Shown here one piece after another: positions 1 to 13,181 of a stretch of DNA of 64,000 bases. A program made the position numbers and the translations under genes. The first letter of the stretch is position 1; every line of letters begins with the position of its first letter. The stretch comes from Dactylellina haptotyla. Lineage: Eukaryota; Ascomycota; Orbiliomycetes; Orbiliales; Orbiliaceae. The stretch lies in NCBI GenBank assembly GCA_031310005.1, contig CM062382.1, forward strand, positions 2,976,001-3,040,000. The letters run 5' to 3'. The notes under the pieces were generated by a model. The model had not been told where the DNA came from. It saw only the letters and a list, made by a program, of their open reading frames with translations, and did not search any database.

Positions 1-1893
<1,893 letters not shown>

Positions 1894-2486
1894 GACGTAT
1901 TATATATTATATTACTATTCGCTGTACCATAGTCACTTACACCATATCCGATATAGATACCATAATAGAACCAGCTGGGCCCAATTTGGGGGGCGCCTAC
2001 ATCAGTTGCGGGCCGATATAATGGGATTCACACATATATTAAGTTAACGTATAGAACTCGACAACCTCACCTCCAACTCGCCCGATATGAGATCGCGAAC
2101 ACCAAATATTATCAAACGAGCGCAAATTTATAAAAATATACGCCTCCGCACTGGAGGATAAAATATATGAGACTGGGCAGCATTTTTCCTCGGCAGATTT
2201 GTCTCGGCTCGTATCGTTTTAGCCAGGAGCTTTAGGCACAACCAAACGCACAAACCAGCTTGCCTGCAAACGAGGGCCCAATCCAGCAAGAAGCACCTGG
2301 CACCTCTTCTCCACGCGATGCCCTCCTCCTCCACTTTCGCCTCTCCTTCTTCTTCTTCTCGTATCTTTTGCTGTGTGTAGTTTTCCTTCTTGCTCGTCGT
2401 CTTGTACAGTACTCGCATATACCCTCTTCGCACTTGCGCTTGTTCTCTTTTCGTACAGTAAATAATACCCCTCTCGGGCTTCCAAC
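1894..2486. other. Intergenic region between DBP4 and the WD40 gene
   Basis: No gene is seen. The stretch holds the DBP4 trailer, a TATAAAAATA run at about 2129-2138 and a pyrimidine-rich run (TTCTTCTTCTTCTC near 2349) leading to the next start codon, the usual look of a fungal promoter and 5' leader. Confidence 0.6.
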
Positions 2487-5400
2487 ATGGCGCGGAAGGC
2501 CCGCCAGAAGATCAGCTATGGTAACTACCACCTCCCAACAGACCCTCATCCCCTGCGCCCGCCCGTCGTAATTGGACGACGCCGTGGAACCTCCGCGCCG
2601 ACGGACCAGCATGCTAACTCGGGACGATACTCTCATGCAGTGCTGCCGCTTCCAAACTCGCCGGGCGGCCATCGTCTGGGCGTCAATTCCCTCGCGCTCG
2701 ATCGTCGAGGAACGCTGTACGTCACTTGAACCCTTATCGCTTACCCCGTACCAAGCTAGTCGTCATCGTTCTGCGGGAGCGACTCCGCCAGAAAAAAATA
2801 AAAATAAAATGAAAGATCACACATACGATATTGAAGAATGAATGTCTCTGACATTGCTTCTATGCGAATCATTACAGCTACTCGGCTGGCCGCGATGGTG
2901 TCATCTGCGCTTGGGACATCCAAACCGACCTCACCACCCCACCGGACCCCTCTCTCGTCAACGGCGAGTCGCCCACTTCGAGGCCTCGCCCGCCCCCTTC
3001 GACCTTTAAATCCCAGGTCCAGGCGCACACGCACTGGGTCAACGACCTCGCATTGACCGCGGACTCCGAGTCTGTAGTCTCCTGCTCCTCAGACCTCACC
3101 GTCAAGCTCTGGCGCCCGGCCTCGAAAGAGCCCCCTGCGGACCTGGGCAACCATAGCGACTACGTTAAATGCGTGGTCGCCTCGGGCTCAGAGTCCAAGA
3201 CGTCCGGAACCTGGGTCGCCTCGGGTGGTCTCGATCGTAAAATCTTCCTCTGGGATCTCTCCGGCCAAGGCGAGCAATCGTGCATCGACGTCGGCGATGG
3301 CGGCGACAAGGACAACCCGAAAGGCTCCGTCTACTCCCTCGGTATCGGCGGCGGGATCCTCGCTTCTGGCGGACCGGAGAGTGTAGTGCGTCTTTGGGAC
3401 CCACGGTCCGGCAAGTCCATCACGAAATTCGTCGGCCACACTGACCTCGTCAGATCGATTCTGATCTCTGAGGACGCGAATATCATCCTCTCCGCATCCT
3501 CGGACGCTACTGTGAAGATGTGGTCCGTGATCGGTGGACGATGCCTGCACACCCTCACGATGCATAATGACAGCGTGTGGTCGTTGCACTCGTCGCACCC
3601 GCAACTGGAGCTCTTTCACTCCGCTGATCGCACGGGACTCGTCGCCAAGACAGACATTCGGAATATCGGGGAGATCGAGGAAGGTATCTGTGTCGCGGTA
3701 TGCCAGGAGACTGAAGGAGTGAATAAGGTTATCGCCGACGGTGGGTTTGGAGACTACATCTGGACGGCGACATCCAGCTCCAGGATCCACCGCTGGCTAG
3801 ACGTCGATACGAACGCGGAGATTGCGCCGCCACCGAAGGAGGCCAGGTCGCCGGCGTTACCCAGTTTGACGCATGCGCACCAACATCGACCGTCTAATGC
3901 GTCGATAGCGACGGTTGTAGGATACCCCAAGAAGTCCAATAAGCCTATGATTCAATTGAACTCAATCTTGAAGCTATCGAATACATCGGCTTTCACGTCG
4001 CACGAAGTCAGAGATCCCGACGAGGTTACTATCTATTCTATCCCTCAAGCGAGACATGCATCAATCACAGAGGCAATGATGGGACATGAAGACACTGGAG
4101 ACACAACGCCGATATACGAGCAACCTGACGAAACGATAGAAGGGCAGAACGGACTCATCAAACATATTCTACTGAATGACAGGCGGAGAGTTTTGACAGT
4201 TGATTCCGCTGGCGACGTTCTAGAATGGGATCTTGTCAAGGTAGGTTTAATCTCACTATGTAGTAGCATTACGTTCATCGACTGACTATTGGAAAGTGCA
4301 CGGTTTTGAAAAAATGGGGCAAGCGACACATCGAAGATGTCCAGAGGGAGATCAATCCCCGCGAAAACATTGCCAATTGGTGTCAAGTTGATACTCGCAC
4401 TGGTCGTCTAGCGTGCGTCCTGGAAGAGAACTATTGTTTCGACGCCGAGATGTATGCGGATGAAGTTGAAAGCGAAGAAAAGATTGAATTCCGGGATGAT
4501 CACAGAATAAATCTTGGCAAATGGGTACTGCGGTACCTCTTCTCTAATCTGATAGACGAGGAGATTCGCCGGGATGAGGAGTATAGGAAAGAATTGGCTA
4601 CCGCCCAAGCAGCTAGGGAGGCGGTGCGACGGCAGAACGCGCCTTCTGCAATCATCCTCCCGGGCCCGCCGTCGCACTTCCAAGACGCAAGTCCCTCTGC
4701 TACTACTCCGCGTCCTGGTATGAATGGCATGTCTGCGACATATCCAGCTACGCCTGGTATGTCAATCGGACTTGCTACTCCAGCGATAGCTCATTTCCCT
4801 ACTAGCACACCAGGGGGTAGCTCACTCCTCCCTCCGATGGCCGAAGAAGAACCCAAAAAATCCACCGATAGCGATTACTTCTCAACTATCCCAGCCAAAT
4901 CCAAAGACGATGAACTAACCTCAGCCACCCCCACACCTGCACTACCAGCAACCACTCCTGGCGCTCCTGCAACAACAGCAACCGAAGAAACAGCTGCAGC
5001 TCCAGTAACGACCTCCAAACTCTCACTCTCCAAATTCTGGTCCAAAAAGTCCAAACAAACGGAAGAGAAGAAAACCGAGGAACCCAAGCCCGAAGAGCCA
5101 GCGGAACCCGTAAAACAACCGGAACAGTTCGACGACACCCTTGCCGGCGTTATCAAGCGCATCCGCCAATCGTACGAAGTATACTCCCCGGACCGTCTAA
5201 GCCCAGACTTCAACATCAAAACCGCAATCGGCCCATCGCTACCCTCGGAAACCCCAGTTCTCAAACACCCGCCTGAAATGGTGGTGATCATCCAAGAGGA
5301 TTCCCCGGATTCCGGAGGTATGAAGGACGTCTACCGCGGTACAGTCGGGGACGTGGGCGCAGAGGCCGACGAGCTGGAGAAGGTGTTGCCCGGATGGGTC

Positions 5401-5986
5401 GCTGAAGCTATCCTGTTGAATAAAGTGCCGATGAAGGAGGTGGTGAAGGTTAGCTTTGTGCTGGTGCCTTGGAAGGATAAATTGGCGAGTATTGGGGATA
5501 TCAACGATCCGTAAGCGATACGCATCCTTGATCCTTTATTATACGTTTTCTTAGAAACAGCCTATTAATATTGTTGTTGAACTATATAGGAATAACCGGT
5601 TAAACGCCAACCGTATGCTTCGTGCGCGCAAGATAGTAACATATATTTACGACCGGCTTGATCCACTGCCCGCGCAGGCGGGAGGGCCGGGAACGGATTT
5701 CGGGGAGGAGAAGAGGAAGCCGGAGGATTGGTTGGAGTTGATGGTGAAGGATGAGGTTATTCCGTTGAATATGACGCTGGCGACGATGAAGGCGCACGTG
5801 TGGAGGACCGGTGGGGATGTGGTGGTGCATTATAGGATTAAGGGAGGGGAGGAGCCGATCGAAAGGAGGAAAGTGGTGGTTGTGGAGGAGTCGAAGACAG
5901 AAGAGGAGAGTAGTGGCGCTGTGGAGGAAGGAGAGGCCGCAAAGGTGGTGGATGTCCCTGATGTTGTGGAGGAGAAGGCGGAATAG
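2487..5986 (+). CDS. bun107: WD40 protein of the WDR48/UAF1 (Bun107) family
   Basis: The family binds and activates ubiquitin-specific proteases (human WDR48-USP1/USP12/USP46; fission yeast Bun107 with Ubp9). Four exons, 2487-2716, 2878-4240, 4297-5510 and 5590-5986, join without a frame break to give 1067 aa. The start ATG has a good context (CAACATGG) and begins MARKARQKISYG. The N-terminal half carries WD repeats, for example YSAGRDGVICAWD, SCSSDLTVKLWRP, SGGLDRKIFLWDL, SGGPESVVRLWDP and SASSDATVKMWSV. The middle (roughly residues 720-900) is proline, serine and threonine rich, including a lysine/glutamate block. The C-terminus (VVKVSFVLVPWKD, then RLNANRMLRARKIVTYIYDRL) is the DUF3337 region that forms the ubiquitin-like SLD domains of WDR48. 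The first intron (161 nt) is longer than the others. Family is secure; the exact protease partner in this organism is inferred. Confidence 0.9.
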
Positions 5987-6239
5987 AGGGAGGTTTGTAT
6001 CTAGAGTTTGTATTTAAGTTATATATAATTTTGTTGAATGTAATATATGAAAGTAGATATGAAAGCGCATCTTTCGGATGAAAAACACTGTGGCACATGA
6101 TTATGTGTGATCTCATCGTCGATGGTGTATATGGGACAGAGAGAATGGCGGAGAGAAACTACTGGCAATGATACGATACGCTACTAATCTTCTGTACCTC
6201 GGAGACCTCACCTCAATAGCTCTCGGTCGGCACGTCGGT
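5987..6239. other. Short convergent intergenic gap
   Basis: This lies between the 3' ends of the WD40 gene (+) and the EH-domain gene (-). It is AT-rich and shows nothing beyond two facing 3' trailers. Confidence 0.5.
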
Positions 6240-8881
6240 CTAGTTTGCAAGCAATGAGCTAGACCTTTGAGATTTATTTTTCTGATACTGGGCTCTAATT
6301 ATTGCGATCATGGAGGACACAAATACCCGGAACCCACTTCGTATCTCAGCTTCGGAAGCGCTGGGCCTGCTGCTCCTCCAAAACGCCGATAGGATCTTCG
6401 TATTATCCAGGTCCTGAGATTCGCTTGAAAGCTGTATCCAACTTTCTATTTGGGATGCCCAATAATTATCGATATCTCCTTTTACGGCTATTCGATTGGT
6501 AATTTCCTTCAACTTCCAGTGTAGATTGTAATAGCCGTCGCAATCGACGCGTCCGCCCAAGGATATATATGAGTTGCGGCGAAGGTCTTTTAAGAACGTA
6601 TTGCCTATTCCCGAGAGGACTACGAATATATCTGATTCCCACATTTTAGAACCTTCTGTTCGTGCCATAATAGTTTGGAAACAATCCAAATTGTCGGAAT
6701 ACAGAGCAGTGATGTACAGTGCTCTTTGGATGTCGCGGAACAAAGAGTCGGTTTCCTTGGTTTGCATTTCAGCAAGCAAGATATCTAATACATCCGTATT
6801 TCGAAAACGTGCCGCGATAGCAAGTGGCGTATGTTTATCGAACCAGGTATATTGGTACTCGTCGGAGGGGTCGGGCTCGCCAGCAAATACTGTTATTCCC
6901 TGGGCTGAAGCTCGTTTCATGTGACTCAAAAGTTCTTTGGTAACCAAATTTCCAATTTTAACGTCGGGTTTTGCGGCGATGAAATGGAGATAAGAAGGAG
7001 GTGACCATGTGAAAAAGCTTGGAGGTGATCCTCCAGCCACCCTCGGGAAGATTATATCTATTGCAGGTAGCGTGTATTTGTGTGTCGGTTGAAAAATTTC
7101 TAAATCAATTCAGAAGTCGGCAAGAATTTCTCGCCACTATCAGCATGTCCCGAAAAGAAATAATAGTTAAATCTATAGAGGGGGGTAGGTAATTAAGCGA
7201 AAGGGTTTGATGAGGCCATACCTGGGATGTTAGCTATCAAAAAGGTAGCCAGCTGGGGCTGGTTGGCTTCAATCGCATTTTTGAAGGCCCTAAAATGATT
7301 CTCGGCCGTTCCAATAATCCCACCGGTCGATGCATTCAACGTAAGTCCATGAGAGGAGAGGAATGGAATAGTTTCGTCGTCTTTCTCAACTATCGCTATT
7401 TCGACACCAGGGCGGAGTAGTTCGTGCATTTGATGACCCTCATGGACTATTGCTTGGTAGTATTGTGCATCTGCCGTATTCTTATTGTTGGATTGTATTA
7501 AAGCTGCCAGCGCCGCAAGGTCCGATCTAGCCCATGTTCCCAGTCTATCGGTTGTAATGTGGCCAGAAATTTTGGCTAGTTTCGCAAGTTTGAGACCTCT
7601 CTTACAATCTTGCAGTGCCTTGACGGGTTCTTTCTGGTGACAATAGTAAGATAGGGCTCGATTGAAATAAAGGAGAAGGTTTGCTAGCACTCCATCTGTA
7701 GGTGAATATTCTGTATCTACTAGTATAGTAGCTGTTTCCGGGGTATGTGGTTTTGTTGGTTTAATAATCATATTTCGAATAAAGGCTCTAATCAGTTTTG
7801 CGCGGAACTTGCAGGAACTACTAAGCCCATAACTATCAAGCTCCAATATCGCCTCCTCAAACTGCTCTTTTTTGCAAAGTTCTAGAATGCGACCTTGGTA
7901 GTATTCCGTTCTGTGGTAAACGATATCTTCGTCGTCTGAGAGATCTTTGTCGTCAAATTGATGTATAATGCTTGCAGAACTCGATGAATCCGGAGGAAAA
8001 AAAGGAAACAAGGGCTCATTCTCATTTATCACGTTCTTCTCATCGGCCTCTTTAGAGCTCTGCAAAAGCCCATGGAGGCAGTCAATCTCATATTGTGATC
8101 GGTTGTATATTTGCGGCTCGTTGTTCGACTGAATTATTTGGGCCGAACCATTGATATAACGTCTTAATTTTGTCCTCAGCGCCTCAACAGGCGCGGGCTG
8201 CAAAACTACGCTACTTTCGAGGGTTTTACACGCGCGCGCTAGATGTACTGCGACTTGGAACTCCATGTGCGTCAATTTGCCTGTGGAATCGGTATCGGCG
8301 TAAGCCCAGATTCTCCCAAGGGTAATGTCATCAACCCCAGTTTGTCTGAGGTTTATTGCGGCTTGGCTTCCATATAGCACCCCGGAAGAATGAGCTGTTT
8401 CGTAGAAGAGTTTTCTGGTTGGTTCTACGATGAGGTTCCAGTGATAACCAGAGCTTGTCAGTACTAACGCGTGGGCTGGTTCATTGATAGGTTTTCTGGG
8501 GATCGTGTTAACAGATGACGTTGGACGGGTTGATACTGGAGACTGTGGAGACTGCGGAGATAGTGAGCTTAAACCGAATGTGAAATTGGATGCAGGACTG
8601 GTGACTGTAGGTGGGAACGAGTGCTCCTGAGAGGCTTGCGAGTCTACAATCCCGCTTTGTTGAGATACTGCCGATTTTTCTTGTGTGAGCATAGAATTTT
8701 TAGCTGATTGGGAATCTGTTGTTTCAGTGATCGCTAAAGTACTGAGTATGCTGGTCTCCCAGTTGCCTTCACCACGTAAAGCGGGAGCCATATTGGAGTT
8801 GGTACTATGTCGGCTGGATGAACTCGTTTCTCCTCTGGAGGCATTTCGAAGGTAGTCGGCTAGGTCCACAGTTTCCGGCAT
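6240..8881 (-). CDS. EH-domain protein with TPR-like and ankyrin-like repeats
   Basis: Function unknown. Two exons, 8881-7222 and 7057-6240, are joined by a 164-nt intron (GTATGG...CAATAG) that keeps the frame and gives 825 aa. Residues 1-140 are serine, threonine and proline rich and look disordered. Residues about 153-218 match an EH domain: G-x-L-x-G-x-x-A-x-x-x-L, LGRIWAYADTDSTGKL, then EF and HLARA. Its second EF loop, DTDSTGKLTHME, keeps calcium-ligand positions 1, 3, 5 and 12. Around 395-435 a TPR-like helix pair is seen (NRALSYYCHQKEPVKALQDC). From about 525 to 620 ankyrin-like repeats appear (FKNAIEANQPQLATFLIANIP and, after the splice, HTPLAIAARFRNTDVLDILL). EH domains normally bind NPF peptides in endocytosis; here the protein lacks the coiled coils and proline motifs of Ede1 or Pan1, so a role in endocytosis is only a possibility. 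Confidence 0.75.
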
Positions 8882-9768
8882 TGTACATTGTCCTTGATGC
8901 CCCTGAATCTACTTAAAGACGAGTTATATATCTATGTTATCTAGCTCTGGACTGCGTTGGGTATGAAGCTGTTGTTTGGAGTGTTGAATTTGTTGGAATT
9001 TAGATGCGGTGCCCCGCGCGAAATCGCAGTCCTTCGAGGTTTCTTTGATATTATGTGACTTTGATTCGCTGGTAATCAAGACAGTATACAGACCTCAGGA
9101 GAGCTTAGAATGGCTGAGCGATGCCTTGGGCGGTTGCACTAATTTAAATAGTGTTGGTCTTGCAATTCCCCCACCAGACAAGCGGGGAACACGTAATTTC
9201 TACCGTATCGATTGAGTGAGGAAAAGAAGGATTCGAAAGCTATCAGCCTTGCGCAGATCCGAAAAATGATTGATTGCGTTGACTGGTTCGAGACTGTTGT
9301 GGAGTTCGAATCATAAAATTTCAGGCTGAACTGGAATACTCAAATGGAAATTAACATAAATTGTAAATTCGAACGGCTCTTTCCTCTTCGTCTCCTCTCT
9401 CATTTTATAATTTCAAAATTTGCTGTCTGATTAATATCGCTAAATCATATCGTGATGATTGCGGGCTGCTTTAGGGGTCTAATTGCTACTGGTTCTAGCT
9501 AAGGAAAGACGAATTTCTAGTTTCAAGGCTCAAGGGCTATTCCCAGGTAAGGATTCGCCTGGAAGAGGCTAGCTTCATGTTGAAGCCAGCGGGAACTTTC
9601 TATACTGGTTGGCTATTTTTTCAAACGTTACATTGATCCATGTTATATCCATACCGAAGAAGTAGTACAGCTCTTGGGGTCCTATTTACATCTGCTATAT
9701 TATTCATTCTATGTACATTTTAAGCTTTGAACATGGTCCCACGCTGCGCGGACCAATATCTTTAGGTG
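8882..9768. other. Intergenic region upstream of the EH-domain gene
   Basis: This is the promoter side of the minus-strand EH-domain gene and the 3' side of the M28 gene. It is AT-rich. I see no supported coding frame, tRNA or repeat. Confidence 0.5.
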
Positions 9769-11297
9769 CTAATAGCCTGCCATCATAGCCGCGGTTTGGT
9801 TGTAAGGAATTGCTGGGATAATTTCTTTATATGTCTGAGAGAGGATATAAAGAACATGAGCTGCAGCCTTGGTATTGATCTCCAAATGTGTGCCATTGGC
9901 GTTTGAGAAGTTATCGCATGCTTCTTGCCAGCACTCATCTTGAGGTACGGAGTCGCCCCCATGTAATCCGCCAACAGGTTTGATGATTCCAACATCTTCT
10001 CCTATCATAAACCTCACATAATCGCTATCACCATGCCAGTGAACGGGTCTCACTGAATGACCCTTGCTGGTAAAGTAGTCAACGAAGAGTTTTTCAATGA
10101 TTTCGGAGCCGGGGTAGCCGTAGTAACCATATCGGCTGCCGTCGCCATCATATACACCGAGGAGGCCCCTGCTAACCATGTCAAAGTTCAGGTAGAGGAG
10201 AATACTGTCGACTTCCTTCTTGGTGAGGCTTTGGACGTAGTGTCCCGAACCCGCTGTCCTGTAATTTTGGCTCTTACCCCACCAAGCGAAGCGGATCTTG
10301 TTTTTTGGTCTGAACCTGCCTTCGTTGATAGCATCGAAAAGCGCAAGCAGAAGAGCAGCGCCGCTAGCGTTATCGTTAATACCAGGGCTGAATTCACCGC
10401 TGTCTAGATGAGCGCCGAGAACAATAACCTTGCTGGGATCTCCCGCTTTTGTTTCCGCGATTATGTTTTGAGATGTAGTGTTTTTATATTGGTTATTAGT
10501 CACGACAAGGTTCGCAGTGAGCTGTTCGCCAGCGTTGAGGCGAGCGGCCAACTCGAGCCCGTCGGCCCGCCTTATGCCTACCGCATTAGGAGGGACTTTG
10601 TTATCCGATCTTTTCACGTTTCTGAGAGCGTGGAGATCTCTCTTCGTGACGTCCAGCGGCTCGTAATTGTCGTTGTAAAAGATAATTCCAAGAGCATCGG
10701 TATATTTTCCAAACGCGCGATCATAAGCCGATTTGTTGCCTGGATTGTGACAGTTCACAGAGCGGAAGAGGATAAATTTATCCTTTACATCAACATTCTT
10801 CATATTGGGATGTTCGCAAACGCCTGGCCCGCCGCCTTCGAATAACACCACAGGGGCGGTGGTACCTTCCGCTGGAGTTCCCTCAAAAGAATAGACCAGT
10901 TCGAGATCTTTATAGCTTTTTCCGTTGATGGTCAAGGTAAGAGTCTCAGCGCGAGCCAAAGGATATTCGAAGTCTTGAGTCCAAGACTTCCATCTGTCCG
11001 ATTTGTCTAGGCGAGATTTGACATAGTTGATAGAGGCGGTATAGCCAAGGGAGCCGAAAGCACGGTTTCCCCCATTCTCAGAGGCAATACGATCGAACTC
11101 TTTGAGATCGGATAACAAACTATAGATTAATATTATCAGTAAATGGTGTTTCAGTTTGATTTGATTAGAATTACGGCGCACCTTTCCTGTCTGACCAAGC
11201 TTTCAAGCTTTTCCGAGCTGGAAGTTGCGGGGTGGGAGTTTGCTACAGCAGCGCAAAGCATCCACTGAAAGATGGTAGAAGTGAATGAAACCTTCAT
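9769..11297 (-). CDS. Secreted M28-family peptidase homologue with PA domain, probably inactive
   Basis: Two exons, 11297-11182 and 11119-9769, separated by a 62-nt intron (GTGCGC...CTATAG), give 488 aa. The start at 11297 supplies a signal peptide (MKVSFTSTIFQWMLCAAVA); the long open frame alone would lack it. A PA domain follows at about residues 125-240 (PVVLFEGGGPGVCEHP, DALGIIFYND), then the M28 zinc-peptidase fold. Compared with Streptomyces griseus aminopeptidase, His85 (GAHLDSG), Asp97 (GINDNASG) and Asp160 (NFDM) are kept. The catalytic and metal glutamates of the usual WWGAEE motif are replaced (WWGKSQN), and the C-terminal zinc histidine before ACD is glutamine (WQEACDN). Length and fold match active aminopeptidase Y-like enzymes, so the gene is intact but the product is predicted to be catalytically dead or to have altered metal use. 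A secreted binding or decoy role is possible, not shown. Confidence 0.88.
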
Positions 11298-11394
11298 CTT
11301 GAAAATTACTTCTCTATTTAGACTTCAATGCAGTATTGTATTATCGATGCAACTTGGATGAGATAGAATTGTGAAGAAGGGGAATTGATCCCAT

Positions 11395-11402
11395 TATTTA
11401 TA
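11395..11402 (-). promoter_or_regulatory. TATA box of the M28 gene
   Basis: TATAAATA on the minus strand, about 98 nt upstream of the ATG at 11297. The distance suits a fungal core promoter and also supports the start codon chosen for the gene. Confidence 0.55.
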
Positions 11403-13119
11403 CTCGAATCTTTGTAGGATCAGTACGGCATCTAGCCTTGCGAGACAACACTCTAATGGAAAGATGAAATTGTAGTTTGTGAACCTCAAGCGGGATACTT
11501 TTCCAAGATAGGTGAGCATCTGTGGCGAATACCACCTTCTACTATGATCGAATCTTGTGACGGTATATGTAAAACCTGAAAGAGGAAACATCTCCCAGCA
11601 CATGTCTTCTATCGACTATTTTAACTTTCCTAGTATAGCTGGTGAAAACCAAAGTTCTTCGACCTAGAAATAATCCGCCATGCCGTACGAAGTTCCGAAT
11701 TGCAACTCCCTTGAGATTTTAACTTAGGCGAATAATTAATTTTCCGAGAGATCCGTCGTTTGAAGCGGTTCAACGGTGAGCCTAAAAGCTTGATTGCAGG
11801 GTGTCTCGGAACAGCCATGGGGTGCCGGTACATGTAGTCAAGATCCCTAGCGGAGGGCAAATAATCACAATTGTTACGAGAGATTTTAAAATGGACAACC
11901 TTCCTCTATTGTAATAATGGGGGCGATACGATACCTAGTGGGGGGTGGGTTCAGAGTTTAGATGAGCACGAGTCAAAATGGTTGGCCTTCAAAATAGAAG
12001 GCTTTGAGCCTAACCCTGAATCTGGAACAATACAATGAAAGTTGTCTTTGAAAGGAAAAGAGGTACTGCAGCATACTACAATTGAGTATATCTTCAAGGG
12101 TAAGGAAGTTTCTGTTGGGAGATTTTCTGTTGGGACAAGCTTGTGCAAAATATGAAGAGCATGTGGCCATGAGAACTGTCTATAACCTTGGAATATGGAC
12201 AAGGTAAGTTACCTCTATCAATAATTCGCAATAGTTTCCTATTCAGACTGTTCTTAGACAGTTGATATGACAGGTTCGGCCGGATTCTATAATGTTTTGG
12301 GTACACGTGGGCTCGATCCTACAATATATAAGAACTTAAGTAACGAATATTTGGTTCCTGGTACTCAAAATATAAATCGAGATTTAAAACAAAGAGGTAG
12401 TAACAAGCGATAAAAATCTCAAGAATGGGAAAGCTTGCGAACTGCCAAATATTATACACTAGAACGAATTAACCTGAATTCATGTTTGATACTAAGGATT
12501 GGAAATGCTATTTATATAGGTAAACATATCGATATTTTAACATCTAGGATCTGTAATAGCGGTAGCTTTTGCATTAAATATCTCTTTCTGGGATCTTCCA
12601 ATATGAATAAGGAAGCTGGTGTTATAAAGGCAATGATGGGGCAACATAATAATTTTTATCTCGATGATCCGTTAATTTATAATTTAGACCAAAATAGAGA
12701 AGAAGTCATTCGTTGTTGTGCAGAAAACATCACACGAGCGAAAAGGGCAGTTCGAGTTAATGGGAAGACTTCAAACGACAGGTCTATCCGAAACATGCCC
12801 TTTCTAATCACCTCAGGATAACTAATGAATCATGTTCTAGCCAGGAGTTAAGTGTAAAGATTCAACATTGACGTTATCTTCGTTTAAGGTTTCCATATGC
12901 GGTATGTACATACGGGACAGCAACTGTCAATTCAGGGGTAACAATTGAGCTCTTAAATTATATAATCAATATAAGCTATACCATCTTGCACGAACTGGGT
13001 TCATCTTGTGCGGTAAATTTGCTTATTTGAAAGATCGTATTGTGAAGCTAATTACACTTTCCTATAAGTTATATTGTCGCTTTATCATATTGAAGGGCTA
13101 TTCTAGCACTAGAAACGCA

Positions 13120-13181
13120 GCCGGCTATAGCTTAGTTCGGTAGTCCACTATCTAGGTTAATGGTTTGTCAAGATTCAATTC
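13120..13181 (+). other. tRNA-like relic (A-box and B-box-like motifs)
   Basis: The stretch begins GCCGGCTATAGCTTAGTTCG, which resembles a tRNA acceptor strand followed by a D-arm A box (TAGCTTAGTTCGG). A weak B-box-like AGATTCAATTC lies about 43 nt further on, near the expected distance. The T stem and the 3' acceptor strand do not pair, so this is not an intact tRNA gene. It could be a decayed tRNA or the head of a tRNA-derived SINE, or chance. Confidence 0.25.

Noticed and set aside
12435-12821. 128-codon open frame on +
   Set aside because: Composition looks random, no recognisable motif and no homologous flank; not supported as a gene.
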